Source: an uncultured Prevotella sp.
GTDB taxonomy: Bacteria > Bacteroidota > Bacteroidia > Bacteroidales > Bacteroidaceae
Length of the DNA: 53,743 bases
NCBI GenBank assembly: GCA_934281565.1
Contig: CAKQXI010000004.1
Span: forward strand, 1 to 53,743
Direction of reading: 5' to 3'
In this document: in pieces, positions 15,782 through 24,076 of the stretch
Layout of the letters: every line of letters starts with the position of its first letter
How positions within the stretch are numbered: the first letter of the stretch is position 1
The notes under the pieces: generated by a model
Told to the model about the DNA's origin: nothing
The model's input: only the letters and a program-made list of their open reading frames with translations
Database searches by the model: none
Translations under genes and position numbers: made by a program

Positions 15782-16050
15782 CCGAGTTTGAGTAATGGGT
15801 TAAAACTCGTTACGTTGAAAGCTCAGCATTAGATAATAATGAGCGTTAAAGATATTACCCTTTCACGAAATCTGGAAAATTTCAACCAACAAGGGTGATG
15901 ACAATAACGCTCACGTTTCAGACATATTGTATCCTTTTATAAGGAGTCAATATATCATGAAGCGTGGGCTATTGTTTATTGTTTGTTGGTGGGTATTTCC
16001 AGAACCTCGTGAAAATAATATTCAATAGTTCCCACGCTTCTCTATTTATT
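15782..16050 (+). ncRNA. Candidate structured RNA of unknown class, about 270 nt
   Basis: Downstream of a strong promoter the sequence folds into successive stems: GAGTTT/AAACTC (15784-15808), GAGCGTTA (15841-15848) with TAACGCTC (15905-15912), ATATTG-TCCTT with AAGGA-CAATAT (15924-15953), and GAAGCGTGGG (15959-15968) with CCCACGCTTC (16031-16040). The last stem is extended by CTATTG/CAATAG and followed by a T-rich stretch like a terminator. GCTCAGCATTA (15821-15831) can compete for the second stem through TAATGAGC. The second and fourth hairpins are inverted relatives sharing TTTCACGA, CTGGAAA and ACCAACAA in order. I see no tmRNA, SRP RNA or RNase P signature; a 6S-like RNA or a mobile hairpin element are alternatives. 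A three-gene operon for exported proteins follows. Confidence 0.6.
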
Positions 16051-16094
16051 AACCGCTTACTTCTGGGGATTGGTAGCATAATTTTAACGGTATA

Positions 16095-16418
16095 ATGAAG
16101 AAATTTATCCTACTGTACACTTTAATAGGTATGGGGAGCATCATTAGCACGAGTTCATGTGTTAACACAACCACAATCAGCTTTCTCTGTAATGAAAATG
16201 ATGCACAAATTTTCGTCAATGATAATTATATTGGCAAAGGGCTCGCTACATACACATTTCCAAAAGAAATTGCCACAGCGGAAGTTATTTGCAAACAAGA
16301 TGGCAAAGTAACTTATGCCCAATCATTTTATATCAAGGGACAAAATAAAAGATTAATAGAAATAAATATCCCCAATAACCAATTTTATTCATTAGATAGA
16401 CACAATCATTCAAAATAA
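16095..16418 (+). CDS. Small lipoprotein with PEGA-like fold, 107 aa
   Basis: A signal peptide with lipobox STSSC (Cys about residue 22) predicts a lipid-anchored envelope protein. The mature part reads like a PEGA domain, the short surface-associated beta fold with the pattern xAxIxVNxxxIGxG: here DAQIFVNDNYIGKG followed by LATYTFPK. No function can be assigned beyond envelope location. It starts 45 bp after the RNA candidate and is followed after 7 bp by a related gene, so they form an operon. Confidence 0.7.
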   Translation: MKKFILLYTLIGMGSIISTSSCVNTTTISFLCNENDAQIFVNDNYIGKGLATYTFPKEIATAEVICKQDGKVTYAQSFYIKGQNKRLIEINIPNNQFYSLDRHNHSK

Positions 16419-16425
16419 CAAAACT

Positions 16426-17121
16426 ATGAAACGATTACTATTATTATCTCTACTAACTGTGTTAAGTTTATCTTGCTTTTCCAAAGCTAAAATTATCAAA
16501 ATTACCGTTTTACCAAAAGAAACGGCAATCTATGTAAACAATAACTTGTTAGGGTATGGTTATGCAGAATTTACAAAACCAAAAAGCAAAGAAATTGCCA
16601 TTATCCGCCTAGAATGCAATGAGTACATCACTGTTAACAGCAAGTTCTATGGCTCAGATAAACGCACTAACATTTCGTATACCTTACAACAAGATGGGTT
16701 TTATCGCTCATCTGCAGCATCTGGAATTGTTAACAAATTCTTCACCATCAATATCGACCCTAAGTATTATACAATAATAAACAATAAAATTGATGTATCA
16801 AAAGCATGGAAGTTAATGCATCAAATTCTCTTAAACTATTTTGATGAAATTGCAATTTCAGATTTCGATGGTGGCTTTGTACAAACCATATGGCAATACA
16901 AGACGTTCAATCTAACAGAAAAACAAATTCGTAACAGAGTTACCATCCGCGACATTTCTACACCTTCTAAAGTTGCATTCCAAATAAAAGTGGAATCGGA
17001 AGTTGCATCTTCGAACGCAGCCAAACATGGAGAATTTGAAGCCATTGACCGAATTCCAAAGGAATTTGAGAATATCATTCAAGAACTTCAAACAAGAATT
17101 GGGAAATTAAACAATCTATAA
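16426..17121 (+). CDS. Exported protein with PEGA-like N-terminal domain, 231 aa
   Basis: A signal sequence (MKRLLLLSLLTVLSLSCFSK, with a possible lipobox SLSC) is followed by PEGA-like strands (ETAIYVNNNLLGYGYAEF) similar to the neighbouring 107-residue protein. The C-terminal half (from about 105) is a separate alpha/beta domain with the core DGGFVQTIWQYKTF and VTIRDISTPSKVAFQIKVES, a pattern that recalls small outer-membrane assembly-type domains; this is only an impression. It ends with a helix (EFENIIQELQTRIGKL). It lies 17 bp before the next gene of the operon. Confidence 0.65.
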   Translation: MKRLLLLSLLTVLSLSCFSKAKIIKITVLPKETAIYVNNNLLGYGYAEFTKPKSKEIAIIRLECNEYITVNSKFYGSDKRTNISYTLQQDGFYRSSAASGIVNKFFTINIDPKYYTIINNKIDVSKAWKLMHQILLNYFDEIAISDFDGGFVQTIWQYKTFNLTEKQIRNRVTIRDISTPSKVAFQIKVESEVASSNAAKHGEFEAIDRIPKEFENIIQELQTRIGKLNNL

Positions 17122-17138
17122 TTTTAATATAAATAAAC

Positions 17139-17774
17139 ATGAGAAAAATTATTACTATATGCCTTACTATGTATTTGGCGTTAACATGTGCAAATGCGCA
17201 AAGTGTAAAAGAAACATTTGACTCTAATTCCCTCAATTGGAATGAATGTGCCATAGAAAGCGATGCAGGAACTTCTATTATTGATAAAGGTGTTCTAACA
17301 ATCACTTCAAAAGGTGTCAACAAGTTTTGGTCTGCAATGCTAGATAAGCAGGTCGGAGCAAATACTTATTTTACCTGTTGCTGCTATGCTCCACTTAACG
17401 TCCAACATGCTTTCAAGATCCTCACCAATGTAACCATCGAAAAATTAGATGACGACAAACTTGCTGGACTAATTTTCAATTATAAGGACGATGGAACATT
17501 TTATGCTTTCGTCTTCAATGAAACGACAGTTAGATTTCTACGGTATGTAGACTATAAACTTGTTGGTTCTATTTCGCAGAGTATCAAATGGGGAAAAACT
17601 AAAAAGGTTAAACAAGAGTGGTACTTGGAATCAGACAACTCAACCATTACATTTACCGTCAATGGTTTGCAAATCATGAAAGTACGCTATATGCCACTCA
17701 ACTACACTGGATTTGGATATTATACATACGGCAAACAAAAATTAATTGTTGATGATGTAGAATTCATCCAATAA
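17139..17774 (+). CDS. Secreted LamG/jelly-roll-like protein, 211 aa
   Basis: A signal peptide (MRKIITICLTMYLALTCANA) precedes a single beta-sandwich domain with features of the concanavalin-like/3-keto-disaccharide hydrolase group: KETFDSNSLNWNE at the start, LAGLIFNYKDDGTFYAFVFN in the middle, TITFTVNGLQIMKVRY and GFGYYTYGKQKLIVDDVEF at the end. Such domains bind or act on sugars, but no catalytic residue can be named. It is the last gene of the three-gene exported operon and ends just before the inverted repeat at 17788. Confidence 0.7.
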   Translation: MRKIITICLTMYLALTCANAQSVKETFDSNSLNWNECAIESDAGTSIIDKGVLTITSKGVNKFWSAMLDKQVGANTYFTCCCYAPLNVQHAFKILTNVTIEKLDDDKLAGLIFNYKDDGTFYAFVFNETTVRFLRYVDYKLVGSISQSIKWGKTKKVKQEWYLESDNSTITFTVNGLQIMKVRYMPLNYTGFGYYTYGKQKLIVDDVEFIQ

Positions 17775-17787
17775 CATTTCCAAGGTA

Positions 17788-17939
17788 TCTCCCACAGATT
17801 TCATGAATTTACACAGACTTAATAGGACTAAGGAATAATAGTTTGCCTCGATGAATGCAGAAACTTCGCAAGGAAAAACGAGGAAAGCACTGCTGACTTG
17901 AAAGAAAAATCTGTGTAAATCCGTAAAACCTGTGGGAGA
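17788..17939. repeat. Imperfect inverted repeat of the TCTCCCACAGATT family
   Basis: The left arm TCTCCCACAGATTTCATGAA (from 17788) and the right arm ending in CCTGTGGGAGA (to 17939) match over about 33 positions with several mismatches, enclosing roughly 90 bp. The element separates two convergent transcription units and may terminate both. The arm resembles those at 4281-4368 and 7190-7223. Confidence 0.6.
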
Positions 17940-17951
17940 ATAAAATATTGA

Positions 17952-19136
17952 TTACTCCAATACTCTTTCCGCCATGGCCTTGCCTAAAGCCTCGCATTTC
18001 TCACGTACCTCTGGCGTGATAGCTTGTTTCATATCCACAGGCTCGCCCACTGCCTCAAAGTGCAGGCGTGTGTCATTCCACTCCTGAATCTTTGCCACAG
18101 CCTTACTTGCCCAGCAATGAGAGCCATACCAGCCAAGAAGGTGGTTCTTGATGTCCTTATTGGCAAGCTCAGAGAGCAACACCTCCATCTCATGGTAAAG
18201 ACCAGCATTATAGGTAGGAGCACCCACTATCAAGCCCTTGTAACGGAAAACATCACGGAGAATGTAACTGTGGTGAGTCTTTGAGATATTATACATCACG
18301 ATGTTCTTCACACCAGCCTTGCTTGCTGCACGAGCAATAATCTCAGCCATGCGCTCGGTATTTCCATACATTGTACCATAGCAGATGACAAGACCTGGGT
18401 CTGTCTCGTACTTCGACATTTTGTCGTACATACCGATGACCTTGCCGATATTCTCATGCCAAACTGGTCCATGAGTAGAGCAGATATAATCCAACTCCAC
18501 GCCAGCCAATTTCTTCAAGGCATTCTGGACTGGCACACCATACTTGCCCACGATGTTGGAATAATAACGAACCATCTCCAACCAGAAAGGCTCACAATTA
18601 ATCTCTGTGTCGATAATTCCACCATTCAAGGCACCAAAACACCCGAAAGCATCGCCCGAAAAAAGCACCTTATGGTCGGCATCAAGCGTAACCATCGTCT
18701 CAGGCCAATGCACCATAGGGATAAGCACGAAACTCAACGTATGATGTCCAAGTTCGATGGATTCACCATTTTTCACCTCTACCTCATTGTCTGTAACGCC
18801 ATAGAAACCCTCCAACATACCCAAGGTTTTCTTGTTGCCCACAATCTGAATATCAGGATAATATTTCTTGATGAGGGCGATAGAGCCACTATGATCGGGT
18901 TCCATGTGATTGATAACAAGATAGTCGATAGGTCTATCCCCGATGACTTCATGGATATTCTCCAAGAACTGCGTGAAAAAATCTACCTCCACGGTATCAA
19001 TCAAAGCCACCTTGTCATCGTCAATGATATAGGAGTTATAGCTCACTCCATTAGGCAAAGGCCACAAGCCCTCAAAACGATGCTTATTGCGATCGTTCAC
19101 GCCCACGTAATAAATCTTACTTGTAATTTCTGTCAT
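17952..19136 (-). CDS. fprA: FprA-family A-type flavoprotein (flavodiiron protein), 394 aa
   Basis: This cytosolic enzyme reduces O2 to water and/or NO to N2O, protecting anaerobes. The N-terminal metallo-beta-lactamase domain carries the diiron ligands NHMEPDHSGS (His77, Glu79, Asp81, His82) with further His residues in MVHWPETM and STHGPVWH. From about residue 250 a flavodoxin domain binds FMN (ICYGTMYGNTERMAEIIA, VGAPTYNAG). The 394-residue length is that of the simple two-domain class without rubredoxin fusions. It follows the sugar kinase gene after 42 bp on the same strand and is probably co-transcribed from the promoter at 20145. Confidence 0.94.
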   Translation of the reverse strand: MTEITSKIYYVGVNDRNKHRFEGLWPLPNGVSYNSYIIDDDKVALIDTVEVDFFTQFLENIHEVIGDRPIDYLVINHMEPDHSGSIALIKKYYPDIQIVGNKKTLGMLEGFYGVTDNEVEVKNGESIELGHHTLSFVLIPMVHWPETMVTLDADHKVLFSGDAFGCFGALNGGIIDTEINCEPFWLEMVRYYSNIVGKYGVPVQNALKKLAGVELDYICSTHGPVWHENIGKVIGMYDKMSKYETDPGLVICYGTMYGNTERMAEIIARAASKAGVKNIVMYNISKTHHSYILRDVFRYKGLIVGAPTYNAGLYHEMEVLLSELANKDIKNHLLGWYGSHCWASKAVAKIQEWNDTRLHFEAVGEPVDMKQAITPEVREKCEALGKAMAERVLE

Positions 19137-19178
19137 AGTCTTTATAGTTTATTGTTCTTGGAGTTAAGGAGTAAAACA

Positions 19179-20114
19179 TTAAAGTTCTTTCTTCATTTTC
19201 TCCCCAAATTCCTTTGATACATAGTTATAAATGTCCTTGCAACAATCAGTAGAGAACTTCTGTGCCGACTCCATCAAACTATCCCATTGTGCCTCGGTCA
19301 ATCCTCGGTCTACATCATCACGTGTGATGCCATCCTTGATGAGACCAAAAACGAAACCTGCATTGAAGTTATCGCCAGCTCCAATAGTGCTCACTGTCTT
19401 GGCTTTCTCCGTAGGATAACTCTTTTTAAAGCCATTTTCCGCACGAATCTCTACAGGTTCAGGACCCTGGGTACAAATAAATTTCTTACAATAGAAACTA
19501 ATCTCTGCATTATATACCTGGTCGGCATTAGGTTTCTTATAAAGGATACCAAAATCTTCGTCACTACCACGCACGAAATCGGCGTGCTCAAGGTTTTCAA
19601 TCAGGTTAGGAGTAATCTTCATGATGTCGTTCTGATGAGAAGAACGGAAGTTAACATCATAATAGAGAATGGCCCCTCTTTCCTTTGCATATTCCAAGAA
19701 ACCTGCCACTTGTGGGCGAACCACAGGGTTCAAAGCAAAGAATGAGCCAAAGAGCACGATGTCATCACGCTGAATATCAGGTGTGGAAAACTCCAACTGA
19801 TCGTGCGGATGGTCTTTATAAAAGATATAATCAGCATTATTATTGTCATCGAGAAACGCCAATGAGATAGGCGATTTCGACTCTGGAAAGATATTCACAT
19901 CATCGGCATTCACACCATTGTCTCTCAGAAACTGAATTACATATTCGCCGATACGGTCATTACCAGCCTCACTGATAAACGAAGTTTTCACGCCTGAGCG
20001 TCCCAATGAGATAAGGGCATTGAATGACGAACCACCCGGTACAGCCTCTATTGGCTTTCCATCCTTGAAGATAATGTCAAGGACGGTCTCTCCTATTCCT
20101 ATTACTTTGCGCAT
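19179..20114 (-). CDS. PfkB-family carbohydrate kinase (fructokinase-like), 311 aa
   Basis: This ATP-dependent sugar kinase of the ribokinase fold has the N-terminal signature GGSSFNALISLGRSG (about 28-42) and the C-terminal signature GAGDNFNAGF, whose Asp is the catalytic base. Length and motif order resemble fructokinases, but the sugar cannot be fixed from sequence. It is cytosolic and first in a two-gene unit with fprA. No functional link between the two is evident. Confidence 0.9.
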   Translation of the reverse strand: MRKVIGIGETVLDIIFKDGKPIEAVPGGSSFNALISLGRSGVKTSFISEAGNDRIGEYVIQFLRDNGVNADDVNIFPESKSPISLAFLDDNNNADYIFYKDHPHDQLEFSTPDIQRDDIVLFGSFFALNPVVRPQVAGFLEYAKERGAILYYDVNFRSSHQNDIMKITPNLIENLEHADFVRGSDEDFGILYKKPNADQVYNAEISFYCKKFICTQGPEPVEIRAENGFKKSYPTEKAKTVSTIGAGDNFNAGFVFGLIKDGITRDDVDRGLTEAQWDSLMESAQKFSTDCCKDIYNYVSKEFGEKMKKEL

Positions 20115-20144
20115 TGTTCCTATATGTTATTGTTTTATGAGCGA

Positions 20145-20152
20145 CAAAGATA
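20145..20152 (-). promoter_or_regulatory. Promoter -7 element of the kinase-fprA unit
   Basis: CAAAGATA on plus is TATCTTTG on the gene strand, 31 bp before the kinase start codon. Confidence 0.6.
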
Positions 20153-20190
20153 GTGCAAATCGGAGACAATGCAAAATAAATCGACATTTT

Positions 20191-20222
20191 TTTGGATAAA
20201 TTGCATTTTAGCCGTAACTTTG
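20191..20222 (+). promoter_or_regulatory. Promoter of the M16 peptidase gene
   Basis: TTTG (20191-20194), a 20-bp spacer and TAACTTTG (20215-20222) form a near-consensus promoter. The start codon at 20232 follows by only 9 bp, so the mRNA would have a leader of a few bases at most. The promoter also lies inside the longer possible ORF (from 20169), which excludes that start. Confidence 0.75.
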
Positions 20223-20231
20223 CACACTAAT

Positions 20232-21476
20232 ATGAAATATAATACTTATACTCTCGACAATGGACTCCGCATCATTCACTTGCCTTCTGACAGTAAGGTC
20301 GTATATTGCGGTTATCAGATAAACGCAGGCACTCGTAATGAAAGACCTGGGGAGGAAGGACTGGCTCATTTTTGTGAGCACGTCACTTTCAAGGGTACTG
20401 AGCGAAGAAAGGCTTGGCACATTCTCAACAGTCTGGAGAGTGTGGGAGGCGAACTAAATGCTTATACCAACAAGGAAGGAACCGTCTATTACTCCGCAAT
20501 CCTCAAGGAGCACATTGTCCGAGCCATAGATATTCTATCCGACATCGTCTTCCATTCTGTCTATCCCCAACAAGAGATAGACAAGGAGGTTGAGGTTATT
20601 TGCGATGAAATCGAGAGTTATAACGACTCTCCTTCCGAATTAATATACGATGAATTCGAGAATATCATCTTCCGTGGTCATCCATTGGGGCATAACATCC
20701 TTGGTACAGCCCAATGTGTGCGCCAGTTCACCACAGAGGATGCCCGCCGATTCACTCACAAACTCTATCGCCCAGACAATGCCGTATTCTTTGCCTATGG
20801 AGATATTGACTTCAAGAAACTCGTGAGGGTTCTCGCAAATGCGACAAAGGACATTCTTACAGTAGAAAAGGTTCCCACGGACAACGCAGATGACACTACT
20901 CTTTCATCTTCAAAAGAAGAGTATATGGGCAAAACAATCGTGATGGAAAAGCATACTCACCAAGCCCATGTGATGATTGGTACTCGTGCCTATAACGTTC
21001 ACGACGAGAAAAGGATGCCTCTCTACCTCCTGAACAATATCCTCGGAGGTCCTGGCATGAATGCCAAGCTCAACCTTGCCCTTCGTGAGCACAATGGCTT
21101 GGTATACACTGTAGAGAGCACGATGGTTTCATACAGTGACACTGGTATTTGGAGCATCTATTTCGGATGTGACGAGCATGATGTAAAGCGATGTCTCCGC
21201 TTAGTTCGCAAAGAATTGGACAAGTTCATGGCAAAACCTCTCTCCGATTCCCAGCTCCGTTCTGCCAAGAAACAAATCAAGGGGCAAATAGGTGTGGCTT
21301 GCGACAATCGAGAGAACTTTGCCCTTGACTTCGGCAAAAGTTTTCTCCATTATGGCTGGGAAAAGAATGTAGATAAACTCTATCACCATATTGACGAAAT
21401 CACTGCCCAGCAAATCCAAACCGTGGCAAAGGAATTGTTTGACAAAGACAGACTTACCACATTGATATTTAAATGA
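20232..21476 (+). CDS. M16 family zinc metallopeptidase, 414 aa
   Basis: This is an insulinase-type peptidase related to mitochondrial processing peptidase. The inverted zinc motif HFCEH gives His46, Glu49 and His50; the third ligand region (ELNAYTNKEGTVYYS) follows. No signal peptide is visible from the chosen start, so it is probably cytosolic and acts on peptides. The chosen ATG at 20232 follows the promoter directly and matches the usual family start (YTLDNGLRII). It is monocistronic and convergent with the wbqC gene. Confidence 0.9.
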   Translation: MKYNTYTLDNGLRIIHLPSDSKVVYCGYQINAGTRNERPGEEGLAHFCEHVTFKGTERRKAWHILNSLESVGGELNAYTNKEGTVYYSAILKEHIVRAIDILSDIVFHSVYPQQEIDKEVEVICDEIESYNDSPSELIYDEFENIIFRGHPLGHNILGTAQCVRQFTTEDARRFTHKLYRPDNAVFFAYGDIDFKKLVRVLANATKDILTVEKVPTDNADDTTLSSSKEEYMGKTIVMEKHTHQAHVMIGTRAYNVHDEKRMPLYLLNNILGGPGMNAKLNLALREHNGLVYTVESTMVSYSDTGIWSIYFGCDEHDVKRCLRLVRKELDKFMAKPLSDSQLRSAKKQIKGQIGVACDNRENFALDFGKSFLHYGWEKNVDKLYHHIDEITAQQIQTVAKELFDKDRLTTLIFK

Positions 21477-21532
21477 TGGCTTCCATCTATTATTGGTACA
21501 TTCTAACTGGTATTTTCAATATACCATACCAC

Positions 21533-22180
21533 TTATAGATAAAATATCGCTTCATTGCCCTCATTGAACAATAAGTCAAGAATACTCATATTAGGCAAGA
21601 AGCCATGACGTTGCTCATACACTTGATAATAACGCTTCGGAGTGAAATCTATATCAGGCAAAGGTTTCTTTGGACGGATAACATCACGATAATCAACGGT
21701 ATCTTCTGCTAACTTGGAAGTATCGGACTCCCAACCTTGATTTTCCGTTGAAACCTTTGGGAAGTATTCAGAAGTAACGGAGACATGAGGACGAATGTCA
21801 AGCAACTCTATCATCTTCTCCATAATCTCCATATTAAAGTCAAAGAGGAAATCGTACTTCTTCTCATAAAAAGGACGAATATCATCTTGATAATACTCAA
21901 AGAAAGGACTTTCACCATACGCTGACATGAGGGCATTCCAATGCACATGACGCCAATTGGCATGGTCGGAGATACGAATATCCTTCATCTGCATTGATGT
22001 ATCATGATTGGTAGGGATGGTAAGGGCAAGCGGACCATTTGCCGCTGCAATCACCATTCGATTACGATAAGTTTGTTTGATAAAGCTCTCATTACGTTCT
22101 ATCAAACATTCATCATAACGATTCAGCTTTTGGTACCACTGTACAGGACCAAAATATGTGGAAGATAATAATGCTTTCAT
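21533..22180 (-). CDS. WbqC family protein, 215 aa
   Basis: WbqC-like proteins occur in many bacteria, often near surface polysaccharide genes; their activity is not established. The N-terminus (SSTYFGPVQWYQKL), the central RNRMVIAAANGPLALTIPT segment and the later NWRHVHWNALMSAYGESPFF and FEYYQDDI stretches are typical of the family. The gene abuts the truncated signal peptidase-like gene with no intergenic base. It is the last gene of the dapB-lepB operon, convergent with the M16 gene. Confidence 0.88.
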   Translation of the reverse strand: MKALLSSTYFGPVQWYQKLNRYDECLIERNESFIKQTYRNRMVIAAANGPLALTIPTNHDTSMQMKDIRISDHANWRHVHWNALMSAYGESPFFEYYQDDIRPFYEKKYDFLFDFNMEIMEKMIELLDIRPHVSVTSEYFPKVSTENQGWESDTSKLAEDTVDYRDVIRPKKPLPDIDFTPKRYYQVYEQRHGFLPNMSILDLLFNEGNEAIFYL

Positions 22181-22579
22181 TTAAAACAATTTATATGCTT
22201 TTCCCACTATCTGATGCTTGTGGACAAGCTGTTCACCATTTACCGTATGAACTAAATAATAACGACAATCCTTGCATCCACATCGCTTGCAACAAACCAT
22301 TGGAATTACATAGCGGCTGGTATCAAGGACGATAGTATCACCTGGCAACTTTGTTATCTTTCCTATAAAATAAGTCACAGAATCGGTATAGACAACAACC
22401 TCGCCCCGAATGAACACATCGCAGTCTATCCTATTCACTATCACTCGGTTGCCCTTTTTCAACTGAGGTGGAAGCCCACCTGCGGGCACCGAGAAGACAG
22501 TGAATACGTAGGTGCGGATTGCCCATACTGCCAGCAATGCCAGCACCAACGATATTAGGAATTTGAATACTATTTTCAA
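22181..22579 (-). CDS. Signal peptidase I homologue lacking the catalytic dyad, 132 aa
   Basis: An N-terminal membrane helix (residues 5-25) precedes SVPAGGLPPQLKKGNRVIV, which aligns with the SPase I box containing PSGSM-xPTL. The nucleophile Ser is replaced by Ala33, and the following Ser-Met by Gly-Leu. In the second box, IGKITKLPGD replaces the usual V-K-R-x-x-GLPGD, so the general-base Lys position is Gly with a Lys one place later. A cysteine-rich stretch (CCKRCGCKDC) replaces the rest of the S26 fold. Without the dyad it should not cleave signal peptides by the usual mechanism; a partner or scaffold role for LepB is inference. It lies 23 bp after lepB and abuts wbqC. Confidence 0.75.
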   Translation of the reverse strand: MKIVFKFLISLVLALLAVWAIRTYVFTVFSVPAGGLPPQLKKGNRVIVNRIDCDVFIRGEVVVYTDSVTYFIGKITKLPGDTIVLDTSRYVIPMVCCKRCGCKDCRYYLVHTVNGEQLVHKHQIVGKAYKLF

Positions 22580-22602
22580 ATTATCTCATTCTTTTTCAAC
22601 TC

Positions 22603-24051
22603 TTACTTGATATTATCTACGAACTTAAAGAGGCGGTTCCAACGGATACCCTTGAAGCCTGGATGGTCTGGGCTATGACTCCACCAGATAAAGATAGGCT
22701 TACCAACGATATGGTCTTCTGGCACAAATCCCCAATAACGAGAATCGGCTGAATTATGACGGTTATCACCCATCATCCAGTAATAGTCCATCTTAAAGGT
22801 ATAACTCTTGGCGAGCTTTCCATTGATAAGTATATTTCCTTTGTTGTCAACCTTGAGGTCATTACCTTCATACACTTTGATACAACGCTCATAGATAGGC
22901 AGGTTCTTGAGGTTCAAGGAGATGCTCTTGCCCTTGGCAGGAATCCAGATTGGTCCATAGTTGTCACGTGTCCATCCTGTGACGGCGTTCAATGGATATA
23001 GGTCACCTACGGGAGCCTCAGTATTGATAGAGATACTTTGGACAAGGTTTTTGCATCTCTTTAAGGTCTCGTAAGCCTTGCGAGTCAATGGAATGACACC
23101 CGATTGGTTATAGCTGAGCAAGTCCTCGTTCGTGATACCCAATTCCTCAATCAAGTCCTCAGGTAAATCACCCTTGAGCTTCATTTTATAAGTATATTGC
23201 ACATTCTCAGGTTCCTTGTTTGCCTTACCATTGAGATAAACGATACGGTTCTTTATTTGTAATGTCTGCCCAGGCAAACCAACGCAACGCTTTACATAGT
23301 TCTCACGACGGTCAGTAGGACGACTGATGATATCACCATACTCTCCAGGACTGTTTAGGATATAACCACGCCCCAAGGCATATACTTTCTCAAAATAAGA
23401 ACGTTGTTGAAGTGCATTAAGATGACTGATGTCCATAGACTGCCCATTCTGTTCCAACAACTGCTCTCCAAAGGAATACACCATCTGATAATAGTCATTT
23501 GCCGAATAACGTTCTTCATTGACGAGCGTATCACCTGCAGGATAGTTGAACACAACAATGTCATTGAGCTTCACATTGCCCAAGCCTTTCACACGGCGAT
23601 AGTCCCAGTGAGGCCATTCTATATAACTTTTCACATTGACCAATGGCATCGTGTGCTGGGTCAAAGGCATCGTAAGTGGAGTCTCTGGGATACGAGGTCC
23701 ATAACTTACCTTGCTCACGAAAAGATAATCACCAGTCAAAAGGCTCTTTTCCAAAGAGGAAGATGGAATCACATAGTTCTGGAAAAAGAATAGGTTGATG
23801 AAATATACTGCCACGAGTGCGAATACCAAGGCATCAACCCAGCTCATGATGAAACGTACAGGACCTTCCGCATCCCTCCACCACTGCCAATGTATCTTTT
23901 TCGTGATATAAACATCAAAGATAAATGGAACCACAATGAGTCCCAGCCAACTTTTCACCCACAAGAGGAATGTAAGGTATAGGACCAGAACTATAATGAA
24001 CTTCGTCCACTGAACCTTCATATTCAGATTTTGTTTCTGCTTGTCAATCAT
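22603..24051 (-). CDS. lepB: Signal peptidase I, 482 aa
   Basis: This membrane serine protease removes signal peptides of secreted proteins on the periplasmic face. Hydrophobic helices at about 17-48 and 70-90 precede the nucleophile box VIPSSSLEKSL (Ser97). The general-base Lys is in NYVKRCVGLPGQ, and the late box MMGDNRHNSADSRYWGFV is intact. At 482 residues it is far longer than E. coli LepB because of insertions between the boxes, which is normal in Bacteroidetes. It follows dapB after 25 bp and precedes an inactive homologue. Confidence 0.94.
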   Translation of the reverse strand: MIDKQKQNLNMKVQWTKFIIVLVLYLTFLLWVKSWLGLIVVPFIFDVYITKKIHWQWWRDAEGPVRFIMSWVDALVFALVAVYFINLFFFQNYVIPSSSLEKSLLTGDYLFVSKVSYGPRIPETPLTMPLTQHTMPLVNVKSYIEWPHWDYRRVKGLGNVKLNDIVVFNYPAGDTLVNEERYSANDYYQMVYSFGEQLLEQNGQSMDISHLNALQQRSYFEKVYALGRGYILNSPGEYGDIISRPTDRRENYVKRCVGLPGQTLQIKNRIVYLNGKANKEPENVQYTYKMKLKGDLPEDLIEELGITNEDLLSYNQSGVIPLTRKAYETLKRCKNLVQSISINTEAPVGDLYPLNAVTGWTRDNYGPIWIPAKGKSISLNLKNLPIYERCIKVYEGNDLKVDNKGNILINGKLAKSYTFKMDYYWMMGDNRHNSADSRYWGFVPEDHIVGKPIFIWWSHSPDHPGFKGIRWNRLFKFVDNIK

Positions 24052-24076
24052 ATTTCTATAAATTCCCTAATTATTA

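Noticed and set aside
20169..20231. N-terminal extension of the M16 peptidase
   Set aside because: It covers a consensus promoter (20191-20222), and the family starts at the residues encoded from 20232.
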